Of a stretch of 22,614 bases of DNA, positions 15,043 to 22,614 are shown piece after piece; position 1 is the stretch's first letter, and every line of letters starts with the position of its first letter. The notes under the pieces were generated by a model, which was not told the origin of the DNA, made no database searches, and saw only the letters and a program-made list of their open reading frames with translations. The position numbers and the translations under genes are program-made. Source of the DNA: UBA1412 sp964609795 (lineage in GTDB: Bacteria > Verrucomicrobiota > Verrucomicrobiia > Limisphaerales > UBA1412); contig CAZSTC010000037.1 in assembly GCA_964609795.1 (NCBI GenBank), forward strand, positions 1-22,614, in the 5' to 3' direction.

Positions 15043-17064
15043 ATGGCGGTAGATAATGGCTTGAGTTTTGGGGGAAATACCCCGCCGGAAGATGAGGGAA
15101 GGTTGCCTTTCAATTTGGAAGTGTTTCGCTTTGACCCTCGCAGCCTCCTTCTTTATGTCGCTTCAAAGTGGCGCTGGATTTTAATCTTCTTTTTTCTCTC
15201 CCTCCTCGCTATATGGGGGCTTGAAAAATCGCGCTCTGTAAACTCTAAGACGGCTTGGACGGCTGAGGCCAAAGTCCTCCATCAAGAACGATCTAATAGG
15301 CTTCCCAACTACTACCAGCAAATGGATACTGCAACAGTTATGCAGTTCTTCGCTTCTAGGGATGTACAAGGACGCGTCGGTGACCGTCTTCGAAATTCAC
15401 CACAGTATGCGTTCTCCCCTGAGCTCTTCAAAAACGTTCTCGTATCCAGAGAGAGGGAGCGAAGTTGGATCATCTCTATAAAAGCCTCTGCAGGAACCCC
15501 GGAAACGGCTGCAGCAATTGCAAACGAAATGGCCGAGGAGGGAATTGCTGAGTACGTCAGACAGCAAAGCAGCAAAATTCGAGCTATTCTGCAAGAACGA
15601 AGCCTTCAACTTACAAACATCACAAAGGAGTTATCCTCCCTTCAATTTGAGAAAAAAAGGCTTTACACATCGAACTCTGTTATATCGCCGGACATAGAAC
15701 TCCTAAAAAAGAATGAAGACATTTCTTCTTTTATTTCAAAAAAAGAAGACCTTCTCATCAAGCTCCACAGCCTTGATATCAGCATCAACTCAATCAAATC
15801 GCTTCTCGAACAAACTCCTGAAATGGAGGAAGGAGAAAAAAGAATAGACAACACTCGCTCTCTGGGGCTAACTGGCAAAAAGAACGAACTGGAAAATCTC
15901 CTTAAAAGATACACACCCGAGAATCCTAAAGTAAAAATTTTGCTTGATGAAATTGATATTTTAGAAAAAAACCAGGCGGCGGGCTCTAATCAGATAGCAG
16001 ATGTTGTTGTATTAAGAAAGAATCCGGTCTATGCAACTTTGCAAAACCAGTTGACAGCATTGGATATTGAACGCAAAACGACTGAGGTCTTAATTGCGCA
16101 ATATGAGACGAATCAAGTTTCTAAAGAAGATGAAATACAAGACATAATGAATCGAAGTGTGGCCTACGAACAATTGCAGCAACGAGAGGAGCAGTTAAAA
16201 TCTGGATCTCAAAAGGTAATGGATAGCATTAATGATTTGGAGTTTCTAATGAGTTCAGCCGTTCCTGACGTTTCAATTTTTGAACGCGCAAAGATACCTA
16301 CTATCTCCAATATGGGACAGGCAAAATTTAAAATTGTTGGCGTAGGCGTGTTCCTAACCCTTATTTTCTCCATTATGGTCGCAGCATTAAAGATTTTGAA
16401 ACTCAGATTAGTTTCATCATCAGAGTTTGAATCTGCCTTAGATGTAATTCCGCTTGGAGAATTACCCCTTCTAAGCGAAGCAATTGGAGAATCTAAAAAA
16501 TCCACACTCCAAAAAATATTGCAAAATCTTAGAATTTTTCTTCATGAACACAAACGTGTCGGTTTCTTAAAGTTTATGCCGTCCGATTCGTTAGAGGCAG
16601 ATATCACAGAAATACTGGATATTGCGATGATCAGTGGACAAAAAACTTTTCGTCTAAAATGTGTTCCAGCAACAAAAGGTGGAATTCCTGCTTCTTATAA
16701 GCCGCTAAAGGATGACACTCTCGCTAAAAGTCTTATCAGCGTTATAAAAGTTTCAGATGAAGGATTTTTTTGCTTCCAAAACAACCTTAGCCTTGATTCA
16801 GCTGAAATGGATTTGCTCAGGTTCGATATTGAAGCACTTTGTACCAGTTACGACCTCGTCGTTATTGAGCTTGAATCTGAGGAAAGCACGGAGCTACTTA
16901 GCTCACAAATTGCTCAACTCTCTGAGAGAATCATTTTGTCTGCTCCCTTTGACTCTATTAAAAAAACAGTACTGCAAGAACATATTAAACAAATGAAAGA
17001 AACTTCTGATGTCAAAATTGCAGGACTTCTTACTGATGTCCCGAATCCCTACTATGGAGGATAA
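15043..17064 (+). CDS. Wzc/GumC-like chain-length co-polymerase with P-loop-less ATPase domain
   Basis: Inner-membrane protein that sets EPS chain length and bridges to the outer-membrane exporter. The 673 residues comprise an N-terminal cytosolic stretch, TM1 (about 44-60), a periplasmic Wzz-like region (AEAKVLHQ..., SIKASAGTPETAAAIANEMAEEG), long coiled coil (about 180-410), TM2 (about 430-452) and a cytosolic C-terminal domain (about 470-673). That domain has the outline of a BY-kinase: VGFLKFMPSDSLEADI where the Walker A loop should be, YDLVVIELESEES where Walker B should be, and IAGLLTDVPNPYYGG at the end. It has no GxxGxGKT/S loop and no C-terminal tyrosine cluster, so it is probably not a kinase. 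Start: GGAAAG (15032-15037) lies five bases before the ATG. It is one base from the next gene. Confidence 0.88.
   Translation: MAVDNGLSFGGNTPPEDEGRLPFNLEVFRFDPRSLLLYVASKWRWILIFFFLSLLAIWGLEKSRSVNSKTAWTAEAKVLHQERSNRLPNYYQQMDTATVMQFFASRDVQGRVGDRLRNSPQYAFSPELFKNVLVSRERERSWIISIKASAGTPETAAAIANEMAEEGIAEYVRQQSSKIRAILQERSLQLTNITKELSSLQFEKKRLYTSNSVISPDIELLKKNEDISSFISKKEDLLIKLHSLDISINSIKSLLEQTPEMEEGEKRIDNTRSLGLTGKKNELENLLKRYTPENPKVKILLDEIDILEKNQAAGSNQIADVVVLRKNPVYATLQNQLTALDIERKTTEVLIAQYETNQVSKEDEIQDIMNRSVAYEQLQQREEQLKSGSQKVMDSINDLEFLMSSAVPDVSIFERAKIPTISNMGQAKFKIVGVGVFLTLIFSIMVAALKILKLRLVSSSEFESALDVIPLGELPLLSEAIGESKKSTLQKILQNLRIFLHEHKRVGFLKFMPSDSLEADITEILDIAMISGQKTFRLKCVPATKGGIPASYKPLKDDTLAKSLISVIKVSDEGFFCFQNNLSLDSAEMDLLRFDIEALCTSYDLVVIELESEESTELLSSQIAQLSERIILSAPFDSIKKTVLQEHIKQMKETSDVKIAGLLTDVPNPYYGG
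17056..17060 (+). promoter_or_regulatory. Shine-Dalgarno GGAGG for the Wza-like gene, inside the last codons of the Wzc-like gene
   Basis: GGAGG lies five bases before the ATG at 17066 and overlaps the Gly-Gly codons before the TAA of the upstream gene. It is one of few strong ribosome binding sites in the window and decides between the ATG at 17054 and the one at 17066. The arrangement favours termination-reinitiation between the two genes. Confidence 0.75.
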
Positions 17065-17065
17065 A

Positions 17066-18136
17066 ATGCTAAGATATATTACTTTATTTTTTATCTCTTT
17101 TTTTTCTACATTGCTTTTTTGTTCATGTCAGCATGGCGTAAAAAGAGACGCGCTGGAATATCCGCCAGAGTATGATGAATCAGGTGTGGATGTTTCCTCA
17201 ACTGACCCGGAAGAAATCCGGAAGCAATTGGAAGAAATAGCAAATACCCCCTATCCTCCTTACACAATACAGGGAGGCGATATGTTTAGAGTCAAAGTTT
17301 ACGGCGAGGATGATGTTAGTGACACCCTTGGGGCCTCTACTTCGACAGTCACTGCAGATGGTTATCTGGTATTAAACCTCGTTGGCCCACTTTTTGTAAA
17401 GGGGCTAACCCTGATCGAAGCAACTGACCTTGTAACTAAAGCTTTCGAAAAATATATCAGGTATCCTCGTGTTGCTCTGATTCCCGCGAATATACGAGGG
17501 AAACAAGCAACACTAATTGGAGCCGTTAAAAATACAGGTGTTATTTCAGTAAGAGATGATACTCGGTTGACTGAATTTATAGCATTGGGCGGAGGCTTCC
17601 ACACAGGTCTTTTGGATGGAAAAGAAGTTGAGTTGGCAGATATACCCAGTTCCTACATGATACGAGATGGGAAAATACTCCCCATAAACTTTACGGAAGC
17701 CATATACAAAGGGAATCCTCTTCATAACATTGCGGTTCGCCCCGGTGATGTCATCTATATCGCTAGAAGAGATTCTTCTCGAGTTCTTGTAATGGGTGAA
17801 GTAAATTCCCCTCGCCAGCTTAACTGGACTCCTGACATGACGGTAGTTGATACAATTGCTCAAGCAGGCGGCTTGAAAGATGAACATTGGGGCACTGCTC
17901 TTATTCTTCGCAGACCCAAGGGGGCGAATACCGGAGCTGAATTGAAGGTCTACAAAGTGGATATTGATGACTTGTTCTCTGGGAGGGGCAGAAACTTCAA
18001 AGTGGCATCTGAAGACATTATATATATCCCAAAAGACTCCATCAGCGAATACAATGTGTTTATCCGAAAGCTGTTGCCAACAGCCCAGCTCATCAACGCT
18101 GCCTCATCCCCGGTTTACTGGTTTAACAGCAAATAG
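17066..18136 (+). CDS. Wza-like polysaccharide export outer-membrane lipoprotein
   Basis: Forms or gates the outer-membrane/periplasmic channel for EPS export. The 356-residue precursor has a lipoprotein-type signal (LRYITLFFISFFSTLLFCSC, lipidated Cys21; Phe at -3 is unusual for a lipobox). The polysaccharide export domain follows (about 55-140, beginning YTIQGGDMFRVKVYG, with TVTADGYLVLNLVGPLFVKGLTL). Two SLBB-type beta-grasp repeats come next, one around 150-225 (ATLIGAVKNTGVISV...LTEFIALGGG) and one around 240-320 (VLVMGEVNSPRQL...VVDTIAQAGG). These match the Wza/GumB family. The C-terminus lacks a long amphipathic helix as clear as in E. coli Wza. It starts one base after the Wzc-like gene ends, with its ribosome binding site inside that gene. 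Confidence 0.93.
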   Translation: MLRYITLFFISFFSTLLFCSCQHGVKRDALEYPPEYDESGVDVSSTDPEEIRKQLEEIANTPYPPYTIQGGDMFRVKVYGEDDVSDTLGASTSTVTADGYLVLNLVGPLFVKGLTLIEATDLVTKAFEKYIRYPRVALIPANIRGKQATLIGAVKNTGVISVRDDTRLTEFIALGGGFHTGLLDGKEVELADIPSSYMIRDGKILPINFTEAIYKGNPLHNIAVRPGDVIYIARRDSSRVLVMGEVNSPRQLNWTPDMTVVDTIAQAGGLKDEHWGTALILRRPKGANTGAELKVYKVDIDDLFSGRGRNFKVASEDIIYIPKDSISEYNVFIRKLLPTAQLINAASSPVYWFNSK

Positions 18137-19468
18137 TTGAATTTTAATTTGGAAGTCAAGCATGTCATATTTTTCGCATTCTTTTTTTCGAGTATCCCCT
18201 TTTTAACATTGGTTTGGTATTCGAGTGAAAAGGCACAAAAAATTGGAGTATTTATTATGCTGTTTACGATGCCATTTAACGAGGCAGCAGGAATCAATTT
18301 TTTTCCAGATCCTTTTTACAGAGGAACTTCTAGAGGTTTTGAGATTACACTAACCGATGTAATTTCTATTTCACTTATATTTTCAATTTATTTAAAAAGA
18401 AAAAGAGTTATAATTTTTCCTAAAGGTTCTATTTTTTATATAATTTATTTTGTCATTTCTTTTATATCTTCGTTTAATTCTTCAGTTTTGAATTATTCAG
18501 GTTTTGAAATTCAAAAGATGTTTTTTATTTATTTATTTTTTATAACTGTATATAATTATATTTTTTTCAACAAAAGTTTTGATATAATCAAAATATCTTT
18601 TTTTACTATTATTTCAATAAATTTTTTAATGATGCTGGAGCAAAAATATATATTAGGATATTATCAACCTTCCGGTCTGTTTCCGCACAGAAATTCGACT
18701 TCAATGTTTGTTAACTTAATAGCACCAATTTTTTTATCTATTTTATTAAATGAAAAATCTAATAAAAAAATATTTTGTTTTTATTTTGCTATATACATGT
18801 TATGTTCTATTAATGTAATTTTTGCACTGTCTCGTGGAGCAATATTCTTTTTTCCCATAGCTGCTGCTATTGTCACTTCTTTTTCAATGGCCTCAAAAAT
18901 TACAAGCCGAAAAATACAGACTATTACTCTCTTTTTGGTGTTAGCCATTGTAGGTTCTGCCAAAGCGGCCCCTATGGTTGCAGAGCGGTTTGAAAGGGCA
19001 TCAGAGCGCTCCGGCGAAACGAGAGTTAGACTTGCAAAAATAGCTGTACGGATGGCTAATGACAAGTTTTGGGGAATTGGTCTTAACAATTGGGGTGTCA
19101 AAGTAAATCCTCCATATACTTATGCTGAGGGGCTGCGGCCAGTAGAAGATGAGGATTTCAAAGATGGAATTGTGGAAACTATTTATTTACTTGTTGCTGC
19201 TGAATGCGGATGGATAGGTTTCACCTCACTTATTCTTTGGTTTGGATATTACTTCGTTCAAAATGCCCTTAACATCAGGAGGTATAAAAACACACCTACT
19301 TCGTACATGCCTATCGGACTCTTTGCAGGCCTCATCGCCACTTTTGGACAATCCACTCTAGAATGGGTACTAAAACAAAAAACAAATTTTTATGAGCTTG
19401 TTCTCATTTTTGCTATTATAGCAGCAATGACGCAAATTTATGAAAATTATAAAAAAAACAAACCCTAA
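18137..19468 (+). CDS. Wzy-like O-antigen/EPS polymerase (ligase family)
   Basis: Multi-pass inner-membrane protein (443 residues, about ten hydrophobic segments) that probably joins lipid-linked repeat units on the periplasmic side. The family pattern includes GYYQPSGLFPHRNSTSMF (about 173-190) and a loop with SRGAIFFFP. The large loop near 285-325 has RFERASERSGETRVRLA and WGIGLNNWGVK, typical of the Wzy_C/O-antigen ligase domain. The start is taken as a TTG directly abutting the upstream stop; the first in-frame ATG is about 40 residues in and would delete the first membrane helix. No ribosome binding site is apparent. The first half is much more AT-rich (about 13-17 percent GC in several 60-base lines between 18361 and 18780) than the second (48 percent in one line near 19100). 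Confidence 0.88.
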   Translation: MNFNLEVKHVIFFAFFFSSIPFLTLVWYSSEKAQKIGVFIMLFTMPFNEAAGINFFPDPFYRGTSRGFEITLTDVISISLIFSIYLKRKRVIIFPKGSIFYIIYFVISFISSFNSSVLNYSGFEIQKMFFIYLFFITVYNYIFFNKSFDIIKISFFTIISINFLMMLEQKYILGYYQPSGLFPHRNSTSMFVNLIAPIFLSILLNEKSNKKIFCFYFAIYMLCSINVIFALSRGAIFFFPIAAAIVTSFSMASKITSRKIQTITLFLVLAIVGSAKAAPMVAERFERASERSGETRVRLAKIAVRMANDKFWGIGLNNWGVKVNPPYTYAEGLRPVEDEDFKDGIVETIYLLVAAECGWIGFTSLILWFGYYFVQNALNIRRYKNTPTSYMPIGLFAGLIATFGQSTLEWVLKQKTNFYELVLIFAIIAAMTQIYENYKKNKP

Positions 19469-19473
19469 TAATA

Positions 19474-20646
19474 ATGAAAGAAATTCCAGTTTATTTATTT
19501 ATCGATGCACTTGGGTGGGAAATCGTTCAAAAATATAATTTTCTGAAAGATGAACTGTCTTTTAGATACTCAGTGAAAATGCAGTTCGGATACTCCTCTA
19601 CAGCCATCCCGACAATTCTTTCGGGAGAATATCCTAATAAACACAATCATTTTTCTTTTTTTTATTATGACCCTATTAATTCCCCTTTTAAAATTTTCAA
19701 GCTTCTCAAATATTTTTTTGGTGCAGGACTCCACCCCCGCTGTATTTTGAACAGAGGACGAGTTCGCAGGTATGTCTCAAAACTTTTCTCAAAAATTAAA
19801 GGCTACACCGGTTATTTCCAACTTTACCAGGTTCCTTATGATAAATTATGCTATTTTAACTACTGCGAAAAAGAAGATATTTTTGCAAAAAAAGGACTTC
19901 TCCCTTTAAAAAACTTAAGAGACGTATTAGAAGAATCTGGACTTCGGTTCCTTATTTCTGATTGGCGTAAGCCCGAATCTTATAATGTGAACGAACTTGA
20001 ACAGGCTTTAATAGATAATAAAATCGACTTCGCTTTCATTTACACAGCTCAACTAGATTCATTTCTTCATGACCATATTTTGGATGAAAACGCTGTGGCT
20101 AACAAGCTACATTTCTATGAAGACCGTTTAAAATCTCTTTTTATTCTCTTGAAAGAAAAGGGAATACTTACAAAATTCACAGTTATTTCTGACCATGGGA
20201 TGACTCCACTCAAGTCAACAGTGGATTTAATGAATATTGTCTCTGATCTGAAGCTTGAATTCGCTAAAGACTACGTTGCTATTTACGATTCCACTATGGC
20301 ACGTTTTTGGTATCTTACCCCAGAAGCAAAAGGGATAATTCAAAACCGACTCTCTAAATCAGACTGTAAAGGTAGTTTTTTGACAGAAAAAGAAAAAGAG
20401 TTGTATGGAGTTAATTTTGAAAATAATAAGTTTGGAGAAGATATTTTTTTGATGGAAACAGGAATTCAAATTGCTCCTTCTGACCTTGGCCGAAAACCAC
20501 TTAATGGTATGCACGGCTTCACCCCTGAGGACAAAGATTCTTACGCATGCTTTCTATCGACTCACCCCCCAAGCTTCGTCCCTGCCGAAGTAAAGGACTA
20601 TTTTCATCTTATGAAGGGTGATATCAATTCATTAGTATTAAAATAA
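19474..20646 (+). CDS. Cytosolic type I phosphodiesterase/nucleotide pyrophosphatase-like protein (alkaline phosphatase superfamily)
   Basis: A 390-residue protein with the two-metal site of the alkaline phosphatase/NPP superfamily: Asp11 in FIDALGW, a nucleophile candidate Thr43 in SSTAIPTILSGEYPNKHN, AQLDSFLHDH (Asp and His), ISDHGM (Asp-His), and GMHGFTPED (His). All metal-ligand positions are present, so it is probably active. It has no signal peptide or membrane helix, unlike phosphoethanolamine transferases, so it should act in the cytoplasm. The substrate is unknown; a sugar nucleotide, a polyprenyl-linked intermediate or a phosphodiester on the repeat unit are possible. The ATG lies five bases after the polymerase stop and the flippase follows after 21 bases, so it is embedded in the EPS assembly genes. 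Confidence 0.85.
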   Translation: MKEIPVYLFIDALGWEIVQKYNFLKDELSFRYSVKMQFGYSSTAIPTILSGEYPNKHNHFSFFYYDPINSPFKIFKLLKYFFGAGLHPRCILNRGRVRRYVSKLFSKIKGYTGYFQLYQVPYDKLCYFNYCEKEDIFAKKGLLPLKNLRDVLEESGLRFLISDWRKPESYNVNELEQALIDNKIDFAFIYTAQLDSFLHDHILDENAVANKLHFYEDRLKSLFILLKEKGILTKFTVISDHGMTPLKSTVDLMNIVSDLKLEFAKDYVAIYDSTMARFWYLTPEAKGIIQNRLSKSDCKGSFLTEKEKELYGVNFENNKFGEDIFLMETGIQIAPSDLGRKPLNGMHGFTPEDKDSYACFLSTHPPSFVPAEVKDYFHLMKGDINSLVLK

Positions 20647-20667
20647 TTACTTTATATATTTTTAAAA

Positions 20668-22200
20668 TTGAAACTCGTAGGAAAGAATTTAATTGCTGTC
20701 AATATTATTGCTTCCTATGTACGCATTGTAGTTTTGGCAGCTCTCACTCTTTTTAGCAGCCGCTGGGTTCTCAGCGCTTTAGGTGAGATTGACTTCGGCC
20801 TTTACAGCGTTGTTGGGGGGCTCATTGTTTTTATTCTATTTCTGGGGAACACTCTCGCTAATAGCGTGCAGCGTTTTTATGCTTACACTATTGGCGGTGA
20901 TAATTTCACGGAGCTGCAAAAGTGGTTTAATTGCGCCCTTGTTCTTCATACCCTTTTTGCTATGCTGCTTCTTCTACTTGGCATTCCGTTAGGAACTTTT
21001 TTCCTCGAGCATATTTTGAACCTCCCTTTGGAACGAATTACAACCTGTAAATGGGTCTACAATTTTTCAGTTTTCTCCGCAATGGAAACAATGATTTTCA
21101 TTCCTTATTGGAGCATGTTTTATGCGAAGCAACGTATTTTTGAATTAACCTTCTGGACAAGTCTTCAAACTATTTTGACATTTATACTTGCATGGAAGCT
21201 GTTAAGTATGAGTGGAGATTTGCTCTTATTTTACTCTATTGGAGTTGTTATTATAAAATTCATTATTGATTTTTTAACTGTTATTAGAGCAAAATTTATT
21301 TTTAGAGAATGTAAAATTAAATCAGATTTTTTATTCGATAAAGAAAGAATTATAAAACTTATTTCGTTTGCTGGGTGGAATCTTTTTGGTGCATTCGGAG
21401 GCGTTGTAAAGAATCAAGGATTGTCTTTCCTTATTAACATATTTACCGGCCCTAAAATTAATGCTGCATTCGGTATAGCAAACCAATTCGCTTCTCAAAC
21501 CAACAACATGTCTTCTGCCATCTACCAATCCATTTCTCCTGAAATCACTAGCCGCGAAGGGCAAGGCAATCGAACCGGAATGATTTCCCTTTCCCAGCAA
21601 ATGAGTAAATTCATCATTCTTCTGACTTTTTTTTGGGCAATACCATTTTTCTTCGAGATGGATTACCTATTAAAACTTTGGCTAAAAAACCCACCCCCAC
21701 ACGCTGCCACCTTTTGCCAAATAGTGCTTCTGGCCTATATCATTGACAAGTCTACGGCAGGCTATATGGAAGCTGTAAAAGCTTTTGGAAAAATTGCTCT
21801 ATACCAATTCGTCCAAGGAGGAATGCTTATTCTGACATTCCCACTTTCCTGGCTTGTGTTTATACTTGGAGGAAGTGCAGAAATGGCTGTTGCTATGCTA
21901 GTTATCACTTCCACAGGGTGCTCTATCGGACGTATTTTCTGGGTAAAAAAACTGATGAAAGTCTCCCCCTTGAGTTGGATTCGTGCTGTATTTACCAAAT
22001 GCATATATGTTGCGATACCTTCGATTACAGCGTGCCTTTTTTTAGAAAAAATGATGGAAGAAGGACTTTTACGATTTTCAATAACTATTATTATCACAGG
22101 GATAATTTCAGTTATATTTTGTTGGTTTTTTTCTTTAAATATATCAGAGAAGTTTTTTATAAAAAGTAAAATAGCTTTTATTTTGAATAAATTTAAATAA
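20668..22200 (+). CDS. Wzx-like polysaccharide flippase (MATE/MOP superfamily)
   Basis: A 510-residue polytopic inner-membrane protein with 12-14 predicted hydrophobic helices that would flip the lipid-linked repeat unit to the periplasm. The N-terminus fits polysaccharide transporters: SSRWVLSALGEIDFGLYSVVGGLI, then SVQRFYAYTIGG. Central FAGWNLFGAFGGVVKNQGLSFLINIFTG and the loop NAAFGIANQFASQTNNMSSAIYQSISPEI are also typical. The start is a TTG at 20668: an in-frame stop lies at 20644-20646 and no ATG precedes the first membrane helix. No ribosome binding site is seen. Two local AT-rich patches (near 21241-21360 and 22081-22200) contrast with the rest of the gene. Confidence 0.9.
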   Translation: MKLVGKNLIAVNIIASYVRIVVLAALTLFSSRWVLSALGEIDFGLYSVVGGLIVFILFLGNTLANSVQRFYAYTIGGDNFTELQKWFNCALVLHTLFAMLLLLLGIPLGTFFLEHILNLPLERITTCKWVYNFSVFSAMETMIFIPYWSMFYAKQRIFELTFWTSLQTILTFILAWKLLSMSGDLLLFYSIGVVIIKFIIDFLTVIRAKFIFRECKIKSDFLFDKERIIKLISFAGWNLFGAFGGVVKNQGLSFLINIFTGPKINAAFGIANQFASQTNNMSSAIYQSISPEITSREGQGNRTGMISLSQQMSKFIILLTFFWAIPFFFEMDYLLKLWLKNPPPHAATFCQIVLLAYIIDKSTAGYMEAVKAFGKIALYQFVQGGMLILTFPLSWLVFILGGSAEMAVAMLVITSTGCSIGRIFWVKKLMKVSPLSWIRAVFTKCIYVAIPSITACLFLEKMMEEGLLRFSITIIITGIISVIFCWFFSLNISEKFFIKSKIAFILNKFK

Positions 22201-22221
22201 TAATTTTAAATTAATAAAATT

Positions 22222-22614
22222 ATGAATAATGGATTTTTCCTTCCCGCGACTATAGTATCCAAAAAACCTTTTATTTTTATATCTTTTTTTGAAGATTTTT
22301 TAAATTTGAAAAATGAGTTCATGATTTATATAAAAGAAAATAGAATATCTAAAGATATTTATGCTTTTTTTAATTTTGGATGGAATTACGAATCTTACGA
22401 AAGAGTAATATTTGTAAAAGAAGAATTAGTAAAATTAAGATTATTAATAAAAAATATCAGGATTATATTTTTTTGTAATTCATCGATTGAATTAAATAAT
22501 TTTAGAAAAATTGGTGAGAATTGTATTTTTTGTAGCCAGAATGCTTTTTTAAGAGAAAGTCGTTATTTTGTAACTCGACAAAGAAAAATTTATGATGCCA
22601 TCTATTTAGCCAGA
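22222..22614 (+). CDS. N-terminal part of a probable glycosyltransferase, cut by window end
   Basis: From the ATG at 22222 the frame stays open for 131 codons to the last base of the window. The visible part is rich in Phe, Ile, Asn and Lys and has no signal peptide. Near its end it reads CIFCSQNAFLRES, then KIYDAIYLAR. This resembles the N-terminal motif CNHNAFxDE...KxYDAIYNAR that I recall from a group of EPS glycosyltransferases, where a KRH-type segment follows; that part is outside the window. Position after the flippase (21-bp gap) supports an EPS glycosyltransferase. Base composition is extremely AT-rich (about 15 percent GC in the lines 22261-22380). Confidence 0.65.
   Translation, partial: MNNGFFLPATIVSKKPFIFISFFEDFLNLKNEFMIYIKENRISKDIYAFFNFGWNYESYERVIFVKEELVKLRLLIKNIRIIFFCNSSIELNNFRKIGENCIFCSQNAFLRESRYFVTRQRKIYDAIYLAR

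Noticed and set aside
1..22614. CRISPR array, phage genes or insertion sequences
   Set aside because: No regularly spaced repeats and no transposase, integrase, capsid or Cas-like protein in any credible frame.

Overview
The window reads as a chromosomal segment of a Gram-negative bacterium, most plausibly in the Verrucomicrobiota/PVC group. This is an inference from three things. The large secreted protein ends in a module of the type ETSTDLLTWTEL...RFYRA, which I associate with verrucomicrobial secreted proteins. Few genes have a Shine-Dalgarno sequence. There are a Wza-type outer-membrane exporter and a saccharide-degrading gene set. Most of the DNA looks moderately AT-rich, with much more AT-rich patches after about 18.3 kb. 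No insertion sequence, integrase, CRISPR array or rRNA was seen.

Left part (1-9677), mostly stand-alone genes on the plus strand. It opens with a tRNA-Glu(CTC) on the minus strand, cut by the window edge. Next come L-fucose isomerase (fucI) behind a palindromic operator-like site, an orphan AbiEii-like nucleotidyltransferase-fold protein with a degraded active-site motif, and a 1017-residue secreted protein with two CAP domains around Ig-like and MBG-like repeats. A secreted heparinase II/III-type polysaccharide lyase follows, then a small conserved-looking protein, then the aspartate carbamoyltransferase catalytic chain (pyrB). FucI and the lyase together hint at use of fucose-containing polysaccharides; they are not in one operon.

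Right part (about 9869-22614), one long co-directional exopolysaccharide (EPS) locus with gaps of 34 bp or less, or overlaps. It begins with regulators: a three-domain protein (receiver, SpoIIE/RsbU-type phosphatase, RsbW-like ATPase/kinase) overlapping an HPt protein. These are followed by an initiating phosphoglycosyltransferase and an unusual fusion of a degenerate nucleotidyltransferase, a left-handed beta-helix and a degenerate phosphoglycosyltransferase. Then come a nucleotidyltransferase with an intact-looking catalytic triad, a Wzc/GumC-like chain-length protein whose ATPase domain has lost the P-loop, a Wza-type export lipoprotein, a Wzy-like polymerase, a cytosolic type I phosphodiesterase, a Wzx-like flippase, and the start of a glycosyltransferase that runs off the end.

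Working model (inference): this is a Wzx/Wzy-type EPS machine in which the usual tyrosine-kinase control of Wzc has been lost. Control may instead come from the co-transcribed phosphorelay/partner-switching module. The pseudoenzyme fusion next to the real phosphoglycosyltransferase and the intact nucleotidyltransferase are the most novel-looking parts.
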